Source of the DNA: Ascidia mentula
Lineage: Eukaryota; Chordata; Ascidiacea; Phlebobranchia; Ascidiidae
Reading direction: 5' to 3'
DNA length: 64,000 bases
Assembly: GCA_947561715.1 (NCBI GenBank)
Contig: OX387198.1
Span: 4,464,001-4,528,000, forward strand
Of this stretch, positions 26,101 to 37,220 are shown piece after piece. Numbering within the stretch: the stretch's first letter is position 1; the number at the start of each line of letters is the position of its first letter. The translations under genes were made by a program, and so were the position numbers. Below the pieces are notes generated by a model. It saw only the letters and a list, made by a program, of their open reading frames with translations. It made no database searches and was not told the DNA's origin.

Positions 26101-26633
26101 ACACAGAGCGACATCTCTGACTGGCAAAAGGCGAATGCACTTTGGAATCGCGGTCACCACGTGTTTCTTGAAACTTCTTAGATGTAAATAAGCTTGATTT
26201 CAGAGAAATCCTTACGTGGCACGGGCGGTGTACAAAATTTCACCTTAAATCTCTGCACACCACTGTGACAATAGTTTGGCACACATAACTTGCCCGAACC
26301 AGTCAACGTCCAATCTCTACAACTTGTGGTGTGGGGAATCCGTTTGTAGTAAATGTATAAATGGGCTTACGTACAGCTTGCCGTTCTTGTCGGGTATATA
26401 GCAATGCGCATAAATGTAATTGCAAATCAAAGGAAAGTGACTTTTAATTGCAAATTTTTAAATGTAAACTCACTAGAAAACATTTAAATCTTTGCGAAGC
26501 ATCAAGAAGTACACACAACATACGCGTACGCTTGCGAAAACTCCAGGTGCATTTTGAATTGGCAAAAAAATCGATTGAGAAATTAAAGGTATATTTGTCA
26601 CTATAATTTTCCGTCTTCAGTAATTCGTACCGT

Positions 26634-27549
26634 CTACCACGCGAACCTCAAAACAGAAAGTAACGTGATCGCGAGGATTGCAGGAGCGAAACGAGACTTG
26701 CTCGACCCGTTGCCGGTGTTGCAGAGATCTGTAAATTTTGTAGACAGCTTTTAAACCGTGCAAGTACATGATGAAAACGTTTGAAACATTATCGGAAACA
26801 AATGGTATGTGTAAAAGACGAAGTTGTTTTGTGGAGTGCAGTTGTGTTATTCTGCGCCAAGGCAGGTTGTATGTGTATGTACACGGGGTGATGTGTCGAA
26901 AGGTAAATCACACAAACATCGTATATGATAATAATTTCAAGCCGCTTAAGCTGTCCCGTGTCACTACGAGAGGCCACAAGTGATTTCTCTCTGAAGTGTG
27001 ATGATTAAACCACGAAAACATTACCTGTATTGCATGAGTATACGCACTGCTTTCCAGTAATTCCAGCCCCACTTCCCTGAAAACAGCCGCTTGCATCATA
27101 TCCACACCCACGGGAAATAGTTGTAGCCTCATTTCCTTTAGTATCTAAGGAATAAAAAACATTTGATTTTAAGAGGATAGCCTACTATTTTTCATCTAAA
27201 CTTGCAATGGTTCCAAAACGCTTTAGAAAAATATTTATGTTTAATGCCAAATACACTTAAAAAATCTTAAAGCTAATGTCTCACCACTTCCAGTTGTAAC
27301 AAATGTCATGCAATGAGTTTCGCCACTATTGCACTGATAAGCGAAGGAGGAGTTAACATTGGGGCCGAGGCAACTTTCCTCCGAGTAATAGCTTTGGCTT
27401 GGCATGGTCGAATAGGTACATGAATAGCATCGACGCCCATAACCTTCATAAACACATGTCAACTTTAATGTAAAACACACGAAGTTGCCGAAACACAGCT
27501 TACCTCCAGACAAAAACACTGTAAAGATTAGAATATGCCTCAGATCCAT
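26634..27549 (-). CDS. LU6: complete four-exon Ly6/uPAR GPI-anchored protein, 139 aa
   Basis: Exons: 27549-27504, 27443-27285, 27144-27025, 26728-26634; phase 1. Exon 1: MDLRHILIFTVFLSG. Exon 2: GYGRRCYSC, TYSTMPSQSYYSEESC, LGPNV, YQCNSGETHC. Exon 3: RGCGYDASGC, then GKQCVYSCNTG. Exon 4 has the same protein sequence as LU3-LU5, with only synonymous differences (GGA/GGG, ACA/ACG). The last intron carries a small deletion next to exon 4, but the acceptor is intact. Flanks beyond 27640 are more diverged than in the LU4/LU5 pair, so this unit separated earlier. Predicted extracellular GPI-anchored three-finger protein. Confidence 0.9.
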
Positions 27550-30500
27550 GCTAAAATGTATAGTAAATATTTTCCTTTTAAAAATTTAAAAACAATTAAC
27601 TTTGCCTTCGATAAAAGATGAAAATTAACAAACTGTCACAGAAAATATTTTTCGCATTCTGAGTTATTTATCGTCAAAAGCAACATGATATCAGTTAACA
27701 AAGGGGCATGTTTCCGCTTGGGCCTAAAATGTGACACTCTCGACTCGCATGAGGTCATATAAAGCGTGATGTTGCTTTTAAGAATGCCTTTTTCGAAACA
27801 TTCCGTTTTTTCTCTCCATGTGCTACTTCAGGTGACGCAGACAATAAGGTACAAGTTAATGTAGTCCTTGAATTTTCCTTTTTTTCTGCAAATTGATTCG
27901 GCAATCAAGTATTAGTTAATCCTGTGCCAAGGGAAGGCTGACACTTGGTGTACAGTGGTTATCGCGATTCAATATGCTTAGGTTAACTGCAACTTAATTT
28001 AAAATTACGTGAGCAAGCAAAAACGCACACACAACTTACACGTGATTCTTCATAAATTAACCAGGCGCTATACACATTACAAAATAAATTGGTTTAAAAG
28101 GATTTAGTTTTTAATCAACAATTTTAGCGGTTAGAAATATTACAAAGCATAGTATACGCCTTACGGGCAATCCTTCATTTGTCTCACTGATCATGGCTTT
28201 CGTGAGGACCTTAGCACAATTAGTTTGCAATCACTTTTATGTCATTGGAGACTTGTCAAATTCTTGTGTTGATATAAAGAGCGCGTTTCAGAGGTGTTAG
28301 ATTTTGGGAATACAAATAGAGATTATTCATAAAATTTGCCTTACCGTCTTGCAATCACCATGATGGCCAGTCCTATATTATGATAAAATGATTTATTTTT
28401 GATGTAGCAATAAGGTTGCAATGTAAACTATACGGTAATGCTAATGCTTTGCTCATCGGCACCGTGCAAAGTCTGGTATCACTAGAGTTAGCTTTAATGT
28501 TTGCTCCAGACAACTTTGTGAGTAAACTAACGAGATAGATAAGCACACAAATCAAGAGCCAACGCTTTAGGTAACCTACAACCGGCCGTTTAATCAATGG
28601 ATACTAACTGTATCTGATACAAATCCCCAAAGCACCGCAAAGCGTACTACACGTAGCAAATACATCAAAGTGCATTTTCTGAATCCCCTTAAGCTTCTAT
28701 GTCTCCACAAAAGTTTAGACGGTTATTCAACCGAACTTCAAACAACAATTCGAAGTGCCGCGCGCAAGATTTACAGGAACGAAACAAAATAACGACTTGT
28801 CGTTTCGAGGCCAAAAAACGCGTATAACATTATTGATGTGTTTAACCTAAAAATGCCACAAAGTCGATGAGTGAGAAGACTTAGAAAGCGATATGTTGCT
28901 TTCAAGAATGCCTTTCTTGTGACAACTTTTTTTCCTATCCTACTTCACCCGGCATTCTTACAGTCAGTTGCCTAAGGCAATCGCATTGGATAATATTCAT
29001 TAGGCCGGGTCCACACAGAAACTGTCGTGAGCGTAGCGTACGCCCGCGAGCTCACGCGCTGGCGCATTGGCTTCCACACAGAGAGAGAAACTTTGGGCTG
29101 GCGAGCTCGCGCGCTGGCGGAAAGAAAAAATCGGCGTCCTCACTCACGCCCGGCGTATTTTCGCTGCCAGTTATCGCATTGGTGCTTTGTTTTGTATGGT
29201 ATTCAAAAACGCGAGAGTTGTGCTGTTTATTACCGAAGACATTACGGCCGTGTTGAATGCTGGTGTTAATGATGAAAAGTACTAAAAGGCAAAAAGTACT
29301 GCATTAGTCAAAACCATTACCAAGAACAACTGAAGTATGTTTGGCTGGTTTTGCACAACTCCTGCAATTACCACATTCACAAGGCCCTGTTTAAAAAATT
29401 TTGCCTGCATCTACAAAGGAACAATAACACCAAATGAAACCTTTTTATTTTGTGGAATTGACTAAAACACAAATGAACAAGTAATACGAGAAATGAAATG
29501 AGAAGTTACTGGTTTGAAATCAATGGCGGATATTATGATCATTATGTTTATTACTATTTTAACCACTGGAATAGATTGTCATGGTGAACTAGTATTCTTT
29601 CATGTTATTAAATTTATTGGGTTCCTTTTTGAATTTTTCTGAACAATGCGGCTGAGTTTTAGCAACGAGTGCTGAATAAACACAGAAAAATGTATAGACA
29701 CAACATTAAAAAGAAATGAGAGCACATATTTTGGACAAATATACAGTAGTATGAAATCATACAATGTATCACTTAATCAAGGCATCATATCACATCAACT
29801 GCAATTTTTAAAACTAAACAGTAGATGATGCAAAAGATAACGATACCAAATATTACAATTCAACATTTAAAAAAAATTAGCAACCTTTGTTATGGTGTGT
29901 TCAAAACAAGCAATTTCTTACACTTGTTTATTGTTAGTGGATGCATGTTCATATTCAAATGAAAGATACTTCACTTCAAAATAGAAAGGAGGCTTGCTCA
30001 AAGCATTTCAAATAAAACCAAATGAAATACTGCTCCAAAGGATATTGAAATCATGTCTAAATATCCATTAGTTTATTGTACAACATAGAGGTAAAGGGCG
30101 TGAGCTAAATCAAAATGATTTCGCCGGCGTATACGCTCAGCGGAAAGTCGCGGGCGTATTACGCCGAGAGCTCGCAAGCCCGCGACCTCTTGTGGGCGAA
30201 AGCTCACGCTTCCAAGCTTTGTCCCGAGCGTACGCCCGCACGCCGGCGTATACGCCCGCGACAATGAAACAAACAAAGAATCCGCCGGCGCAAAGCGTGA
30301 GTGTGGACCCGGCCTTAGTGATATGACCATTTCCTTATTTTAATGAGTATATGAGAAGCACTCTTGATGATAATCAACATCTTGTTTGTGTAAATTAGCA
30401 GTCGGTTTGCTACAGGGTAACAAATAATTATCAACAAAAAAGAGTTCAAGATCAAAGACCTCAAATTTAACGTTGGTGTAAAGGATTTTACGTGGCATAT

Positions 30501-30822
30501 ACTCGCGCTATCTACGATCAAGTGTTGTCGGTTGTATGTGGTGAGTGTCATTGGAAACCCATAAGAAACTATTCTTTTCAATGATAGTGAGTTAGCCTGA
30601 AACTGTGCTTGAGCGTCCTTACTAAAACGGCTGAAATAAAAGCAGCAAAACCGTTGAATATTTTAAATTGCTCATTGACGCAAATACACCAATAAATCTA
30701 TTTTTTCGACCCTTAATTTAAAAATTGTTTAGCTAATAGAAACAGAACAATTTTGGAAAAAGCACAGTTTGAAAGACCGTTGCAGGCTTATTTAGTCGTA
30801 TGTAAATTTAATATGCATGATA
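27550..30822. other. Intergenic between LU6 and LU7
   Basis: About 28190-28600 is a diverged copy of the region upstream of LU4 and LU5 (12.18-12.56 kb). The Harbinger-like element occupies 29003-30314. The remaining 28.6-29.0 and 30.3-30.8 kb show no exon that I can support. Confidence 0.55.
29000..30317. mobile_element. Harbinger-like non-autonomous DNA transposon, 1.3 kb, TTA target duplication
   Basis: The ends are perfect 14-bp inverted repeats, GGCCGGGTCCACAC at 29003 and its complement ending at 30314, flanked by TTA at 29000-29002 and 30315-30317. A 3-bp TWA duplication with GGCC-type ends fits PIF/Harbinger. The outer 150-250 bp on each side are strikingly GC-rich, full of GCGTACGCCCGCG and GCCGGCGTA motifs that form subterminal inverted repeats, while the interior is AT-rich. 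The short frames at 29027-29285 show no transposase motif that I recognise, so I regard it as non-autonomous. Confidence 0.85.
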
Positions 30823-31836
30823 TTACAAGACACGGCGAAAAACATTCAACAATGACGTAATGAAGATTGCAGTGGAAAGTTGAACATTTGTTGATCTATT
30901 AATGGTGTTGATGGTGTTGATGGTGTTAATGGTGTTGATGGTGTTGCATAAATCTGTAGATTGTCCGCAATTGTTACAGCAGTTTAAATGTTATTTTTTT
31001 TTGTTTAACGAGCAAATAAGGTAAAGTTGGAATTTTAACTTAACTTAACATCTGAAGTCATGCATACTGTTCGTGAAGGTTACACACATCAAAAAGACTG
31101 CTTACCATTGACAAACAAATTGTAAATAACGTTAAAAGGAATTACACTTACTTGTTGCGCAGTTGTAAACGCATGATGTTCTCTTGTAACCCAAATAAAC
31201 ACCTTTCAAGCAGCCGCTGGATGGATTTCCGCAATGTCGTTTGATTGTGACACCATTGTCCCCTTGTTGATCTGCGCAACTGTAAGGTGATGATTGTTGA
31301 AAGGTCAAATTACAAAAACTTGAAAAGTTATGTTGAGTTTGGTTTTCGAACCGTAATGCACCAAAGTCAAACCCACGTAAATAGCTGTGAAGTCAATTTT
31401 CACGAAACACAGAAAGTAAATTATTACGACAACTGTAACAGAATGTGATTATTATGAACTCAATGGGCCGTATTGGCCTGGCACTAAGATTGCCAACCAC
31501 ACTTACTTGTGCCTTTTTGAATCTCAGTTAAACACGCTTGCCCCGCAATACATGTGGTGGGTTCAGTCGTAATATTGGATCCAAAACAGTTTTCTCCAAC
31601 TATCTGTTCTCTTCCGTCAGACTGGTAAGTGCAATAATAACAATCGAGGCTTAAACCTTCAACAATATAAAGCATTTCTACGTTTAATTCAATTGCAAAC
31701 AGATTCGTAATTATTTAGAAACGCTCCAGTATGTTTTGACAAACAATATAATATTATCACAAAACTTTACCCTAGTTCACCAACCTTCGCAAACAAACAG
31801 CATTAAAACCACTCCAAGCAAATGTTTACAATCCAT
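30823..31836 (-). CDS. LU7: four-exon Ly6/uPAR GPI-anchored protein with coding 9-bp repeat, 150 aa
   Basis: Exons: 31836-31785, 31656-31507, 31271-31152, 30953-30823; phase 1. Exon 1: MDCKHLLGVVLMLFVCE. Exon 2: LDCYYCTY, ENCFGSN, TTCIAGQAC (C1-C5). Exon 3: KRHCGNPSSGC, SCVYNCAT (C6-C9). Exon 4 starts NLCN and continues with five Thr-Ile-Asn repeats encoded by a 9-bp microsatellite (about 30900-30948) before a hydrophobic end (TAIFITSLLNVF, then RRVL and TAA). The repeat lies where the GPI attachment site would be, so its copy number should alter linker length. It is divergent from LU8, whose ATG is about 950 bp away on the other strand. Confidence 0.86.
30900..30948 (-). repeat. 9-bp coding microsatellite in LU7 exon 4
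   Basis: On the minus strand AACACCATC/ATT is repeated five times, encoding N-T-I-N-T-I-N in frame immediately after the C10 motif. As the unit is a multiple of three, length changes do not break the frame. Confidence 0.9.
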
Positions 31837-32788
31837 TTTTAACTCTTGTGTCTTGAACTTAGTTATGTTTTCTCAATTATTTTAACCACTAGAAACGAAA
31901 TCAAAATTAAACAAAGTTTGTGAATAAAGCGCTTGTAAGTAACAACCGCCTGTGATTATTTCTTATCCCATCACCAGCGCACCAGCGTTTAAGCACATAA
32001 CGTGGTTAGACTACAAGTTTTTAAAAAATAAATGTTCGATACGCAATTCGTGCGATTACTCAACGTAGAAAATGCAAACGAATACGTCACAATTAAATGG
32101 CAGACTCAACCTAATTTACATGAACGTTGGGACGTGCATCCTTGCTCGTATTATTATACTGTGGATTATAATTCAACCAATATGTTAATAGGGATTCATA
32201 ACGTTCAAACTACAAATAGAGGCTGGTCGTATTTACTAACTCGTTTGCAACATCATATCCGAAATGCTTGCATTTGTTATTTTTACTTAATCGTTAGATT
32301 GCATGCAAATGGTTCGTAAAGCAAATGGTCAAAAAGTACAGTTATGACCCCAAAAAAAGTGACATATTTGTTTTTGTTTTGGCGAGTAAGGTGATCTTTA
32401 AATTTTAGTTTACTTATAAGTGGACATGCAGTGTTGGTAAGAAAAGGCGGTTCAGGATGTGCATAGTGTGAATTGTGGTGGTAGCGCACATTTTTTAGTC
32501 AGGAAACAACTCATGTCAATACATTAGAATAACAATTTGTTCTACGACAAGACGCAAATGAGAAGAGAAACGTGCAGTGTGTGAAACTATAAACAAATAT
32601 CCGAACACGTTGGCATATATTACCACGGCTAGACTGTAAAGCAAAATAAATACAGCATACTTCTGAACTGATGCTAAACGGTTGAGTTCAGTATTACTAA
32701 ACTTTTGCTTTGTTAGATTTTATGTGAACACAGTGTGGAATTTGTGAATTTCGCAAAACTGAACCAATCTGGATTCAAGTCACAAGCC
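31837..32788. promoter_or_regulatory. Divergent intergenic region between LU7 and LU8
   Basis: The two genes are head to head, so both promoters should lie here. A 95-codon plus-strand frame at 32032-32319 has no signal peptide, splice context or recognisable motif, and I treat it as chance. I see no clear TATA box. Confidence 0.4.
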
Positions 32789-33561
32789 ATGAATTTAAAA
32801 GTTCTTCTCTTAGTACTTTCAACATGTCTGTCAAAAGGTTTGTGAAAAGGACTTTACCCATCTACAGTCTAATTTGCAATGCAGACATTACGATTGGAGA
32901 TTGTATGCACAACAGGTTCTGGACTGCAGTGTTACAACTGCTACAACTCTTCAACATTAGATAACAGATTTTGGGGTCAATCTTCGTGTACTGGGTCAAA
33001 TTTTAGCAGCATTCATGTTGAAAATTGCAGTAATACCTCAACTGCTTGCGTCACAGCCGTTTACAAGGGCTCAGGTAATTTATTAAATTTGTCTCTAAAA
33101 ATTTAGCTAAATTTTAAACAAATATAATGTATTTAAATTAATGTTTTGACAATGGACAATATACTAAGCAGATTGATAGATATTATAATAGGCTTAGAAA
33201 TTTTTGCAATGTTACGATCAGCATGATTTATTATCACGAAATTGTGCAGCACACACGTGATCTGATTATTTCAGATGCAAACGGCACCACTGCTAGTAGT
33301 ATTAAACGATATTGCAGTAACCAAGGAAGCGGCTGCCTGCAAGAAAGCATAAACAAATATAACGGGACGACCTGCTTTTACACCTGCACCACAGGTAGAG
33401 GTTGCGAACTTTTACAATGTATACGTTCCTTTGGATGTTCAATTAATGACGCCTTTCCAGATTTATGCAATGCTGGCAACGGATCGAGCAAAACCTGTTT
33501 TCCAACAAATTACTTGATTGCTTCATTATTGTTTGTTATTAAACTCACAAGAAACAAATAA
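32789..33561 (+). CDS. LU8: complete four-exon Ly6/uPAR GPI-anchored protein, 142 aa
   Basis: Exons: 32789-32837, 32916-33074, 33275-33394, 33461-33561; phase 1 throughout, introns 66-200 bp. Exon 1: MNLKVLLLVLSTCLSK. Exon 2: LQCYNCYNSS, SSCTGSN in place of the usual CLGPN, ENCSNTSTAC. Exon 3: KRYCSNQGSGC, TTCFYTCTTG. Exon 4: DLCNAGNGSSKTC, then a hydrophobic stretch (YLIASLLFVI), KLTRNK and TAA; the stop overlaps AATAAA at 33557. An extra cysteine occurs in the propeptide region of exon 4. Several N-x-S/T sites suggest glycosylation. It is a predicted surface GPI-linked three-finger protein. Confidence 0.88.
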
Positions 33562-34822
33562 AAACATACGTTTGAAAAGTGTGGTAAGAAATTATGTCTT
33601 TTCGCTGGTGTTACGTGATGACGTCACATGGGCATTAAACTGTGTGTGATTGCGTTGGAGGCGCCAGGGTGTTAAGAAACATTATATTTCATGGAGTAGT
33701 TGCTGAACTGACGGAGTTAATACGCCGTCGTTATTCATTCAAGCCGCCCATTTAGTTAAAATTTAAGCGAAACAAACATAAACGGTTTAATAAGAAGCTG
33801 CAGTTCACTTTTTACGATGTCTCTTATATTTAATCAATAAAATAACAAATATTCGGAAATGGTTACCACTTTAAAATGGTAAGTTACACAGTATTGCATG
33901 CGTTCAATTTCTAGAATTCGATACAAAAGAAATTCAGTTTTAAAAAAATGTTGTTTTAACTTCATGCTTCACATAATAAAAATTTTTCTTTGAGACTAAA
34001 TATTTTTGTTTTAATAGAAATTGGACAAAAAAATGTCTGCATTTCAGCAGCCCAATCGTAAACAAATGTGTTGAATTTTTGTAGAACCAATAAACACTGC
34101 TATGTTGGCTGCAGAAAATAAACTCAGGCAATAATTCTCTGAATTTTCATCCCATTAATAATTCACCTAAGCATCAATCAATAAAATCATCCCTTCAATG
34201 CGTGTGACGATAACCAGGCCAAGTGAATCTAATTGTGATTCCACCATCGTCGTGATGAACAGAAAAGATTAATTTTTGTTTTTTGTGCCACATTATGTTG
34301 CATTCAGTCAAAAGAAGTTGCCTTTTTTTAATAAACACAGACCTATACCGTTCATCAGTTGAAACCTCGACACCGTCTTGCCCTAGAAGAAACGTAAGAT
34401 AGTGAACTAAAAACTGTTGAGAATGTTTAAACAAATATTCTTTTCTTAAAGTAACGGAAAGATTTGTAGTGAATGCCTGATACGACTATATTATAGTTTA
34501 TTCAGCTTGTTTTTCCGACATAATATTTAGTTTTCGCCGATGTTTTTTTCCAATATTACCGCAACGTTGTTTATTTTCAATTTTAACATTTTTCAATGTT
34601 AATGCAATTAATTTGCTTTCGGCTCACGGCGTTCCTGGCATCAATGCAATTACTCTTTTGCGACCACTTTTAATTGTGTTTCAAAACACTGCATTTAATT
34701 TGAGAAAATAAAAAAATCGTGTCTGTCAAAGTAAAAAAGCGGACCAACATCAAAAAAGCAGATTGAGAGGAAAATCTGGCAAAGCGTGATTGTCACAGGG
34801 GGTCAGTGGACTTTGTAGCAAT
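33562..34822. other. Intergenic between LU8 and LU9
   Basis: AT-rich sequence with no exon I can support. Short frames at 33940-34131 and 34195-34434 (-) lack splice or motif context. Confidence 0.5.
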
Positions 34823-36210
34823 ATGAATGTGAAGTTGGCAACGGCAGTAGTTTTAACCTTTATATATGGTGGTGAGTTTTACTGATATAAGTTTTTTTAA
34901 CATCTTTATCCTTTAAATCAGAATTTTTGCTACAGAAATTACTTTACTTTAATCTATTAAAGCATAAATTTAGAAAAGTTTCCTGCTCATAATAATAAGC
35001 GCTATAATGAAAAAACAACATTCAACTTACTGAATTTTATGCAGTGTGAATGTAATCTATGTAGGCTTTTATATTTTTTCAAGTACCAGGGCATCGATGT
35101 TACGTCTGCCAATATTCTTCGGTACCGACAATATTTTCTGGAGATGAAGATTGCTTAGGACCAGTTGTTAACTCGTCGCACCTGAGACAGTGTGCGCCAC
35201 ATCAGGGCTACTGCAATACGAACGTTCTGAGAGGTTCAGGTAATCTTACTGAAACGTCAAAATTTGAGATAAATCTTAGCCCGGGATTCGAACCCGCGTC
35301 TTTTTACCACACCGAGAATATCCAGGTATTCCGATTAGGTTATTTTCTTGCTATACGGATCGGACGCTTTTACCGATGTTGCCAATCGTCCGCTCAATTC
35401 GAACTCATAGTAGTTTGGCAACTATTGTCTAATTCCGGAGAATGATTCTTCTGTGCAAATCAATTTTATACCTTGTTGCCTTTATCGATACCCTCAAAGT
35501 TTTCTCGGTGGTTATTTTACTTCCCATATGTTATACATGTACGCAGTGAGTAATTTACTTGACTAGTTTTAAGTTTCTTACAACTATTTTGGACACACGA
35601 CCCGTTGAATTGTCACTGAAATGCCGGACAGACATAAAAAACTACCGGAACAGCGTTTGTTGATCACTGCATTGTAGTCGTAGAAAATATTTTGAAATGG
35701 TATAATTACAAGCCAAGAATCATTGTTCTGTTTCTGTTCCATAGTTTTCCATTACACAAACTAATATTCAATATTCTGGTTCATAGGTAAGCAAGGAAAG
35801 TTGAAAATTGTGGTTATTTACCGGAGTTGTGGTTCCCTGTTATCCGGATGCTTGATGGGAGGGTTGCAAAAATTGTCAAGCACGTCCTGTTTTTATTCCT
35901 GTGATAAAGGTATTTGAGAGAATAAGCTTTTTAAACAAGTTATATAAAAATCTCTTTGTTTCGTTGTTCATTTCAGTATCCCAATATTTTTTGATTAATA
36001 AAATACAAATATGCCCAAATATTGTACATTACAAATGACCAGAGGTATTTTAATGAAATGAATAAATTAGACGTTGTGTTTGTACGAGTATTGAACAAGA
36101 GTAAAATTTTGGCAGACAGCTGCAACATCACCAACGGATCCACCAAACTTCGTTCCACAGAAATGATTGTCTTCGTTCTCTTGCTTCCACTGCATATCTT
36201 TCAACTATAG
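34823..36210 (+). CDS. LU9: four-exon Ly6/uPAR GPI-anchored protein, 138 aa
   Basis: Exons: 34823-34871, 35090-35239, 35787-35909, 36116-36210; phase 1. Exon 1: MNVKLATAVVLTFIYG. Exon 2: GHRCYVCQYSS, EDCLGPVV, QCAPHQGYC (C1-C5). Exon 3: YRSCGSLLSGC, TSCFYSCDKG (C6-C9). Exon 4: DSCNITNGSTK, hydrophobic FVLLLPLHIFQL, TAG. AATAAA at 36267 ends this form. Intron 2 is longer than usual and contains a tRNA-SINE fragment near 35279-35340. A second in-phase exon 4 exists at 37117-37220 and could give an isoform with a different tail. Confidence 0.87.
35279..35345 (-). mobile_element. tRNA-derived SINE fragment in LU9 intron 2
   Basis: The minus strand contains GCGGGTTCGAATCCCGGG, a T-arm and B-box sequence, preceded by a weak A-box region. 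No acceptor stem can be formed, so it is not a tRNA gene. Boundaries are approximate. Confidence 0.45.
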
Positions 36211-37116
36211 AAGAATGCGTTGAAATTAAAATTTTGCGACTATCGGACGTTTTGTATTATGCTGTTAATAAACGCTTTGATAGATGGATGAATTTTGCAC
36301 TTCTTATTGTCACCAGTCATTTTATGATTTTTCGAAATATTTGCGGAAAATTGTAGATTGTGACGTCACACACAAACTTCAAGAAATCACCAAGGTTCTT
36401 TGACTGATGCTAAGGAAGCAAACTTCTACACACACACAAGATGAAGCAAAGGCACTGCTACCCTTCTGCTACCCTTGGGGCGCAAACACTTTTAGAGCAC
36501 TGCCAATAACGATTAAACATGGTGAGGCATACATAGCGGAACAACGAAATATTTCGTTATGAAATAGGTAACCGTTATGAAGAGGTATTTCAGAAACGTG
36601 TATGTGGGCTGGAGATACGAGTTTTTCAAACTGTTTGGAAAAATATCTTACGGATTTCAATGATGTGTGACATTTTAACCAGAAGTTGTAAGTTATAACG
36701 TTGCGCATTCACAAACCGATGTAATTGTCTTGTGCACTTATTACAAGTAAATTCAACGTGTTACAGACGTGAGTTTCGGTTCTCATGCAACAAATCTGTT
36801 CCCGAACAAGCATGTCCCAAAAAATTGTGCACATCTACTTAAATAATAACGTCCAGCACTTGGAAAAACATCGATATCCAAAAGTTTAAACACAAGATCA
36901 CGAATTTGCGTCACTTCCGCTCAGCGCCACTTTAGTAGGACGTTGCCTAGTGACAGCAAATTAAGTTAATTGGGGGAATGATGGATAATATATAGAGCTT
37001 GTAATTTAAGTTGTCGGTTGTCTTTTAGTTTGTGGCGTAGGTTTTCGAGAGGTTTATCAAGCCGGCTACAGTTTTCTTTCGATGAGACATGAATATAACA
37101 GAACCATTTCCTTCAG

Positions 37117-37220
37117 ATTTATGCAACACTGGAAGTGGAACAGACTTTCTTCGTTTTTCACCAGCAATGTTATCCTCTTTGTTATTAGCTCTATCTTTTC
37201 CAGCATTTAATTATTTGTAG
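37117..37220 (+). CDS. Spare LU terminal exon (alternative exon 4 of LU9, or orphan)
   Basis: After CCTTCAG the sequence reads, in phase 1, DLCNTGSGTDFLRF followed by a hydrophobic tail (AMLSSLLLALSFPAFNYL) and TAG. It is a well-formed LU exon 4. LU9, the nearest upstream gene on the same strand, already has an exon 4 at 36116. No exon 2 or 3 lies between them. It could be spliced to LU9 exon 3 as an alternative, longer GPI signal, or be the remnant of a lost gene. The intact frame and acceptor favour use. Confidence 0.6.

Larger units (their letters stand above)
19176..26633. other. Intergenic between LU5 and LU6; duplicated and relic sequence
   Basis: 19271-20943 copies 12118-13790. At 21165-21277 lies a frameshifted LU exon 2. 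21365-21500 and 21500-21858 copy 1-137 and 565-900 (LU1 intron regions) with LU1 exon 3 and exon 4 deleted. 21860-22480 copies parts of 6130-6790. A complete hAT-like MITE lies at 22907-23181. 23978-24140 is an inverted copy of about 3385-3550. 24408-25710 copies 16020-17330. No other exon is supported. Confidence 0.55.

Noticed and set aside
29027-29285. Two overlapping frames inside the Harbinger-like element as a transposase
   Set aside because: No catalytic or Myb-like motif is visible, and the element is too short for the usual two-gene set.
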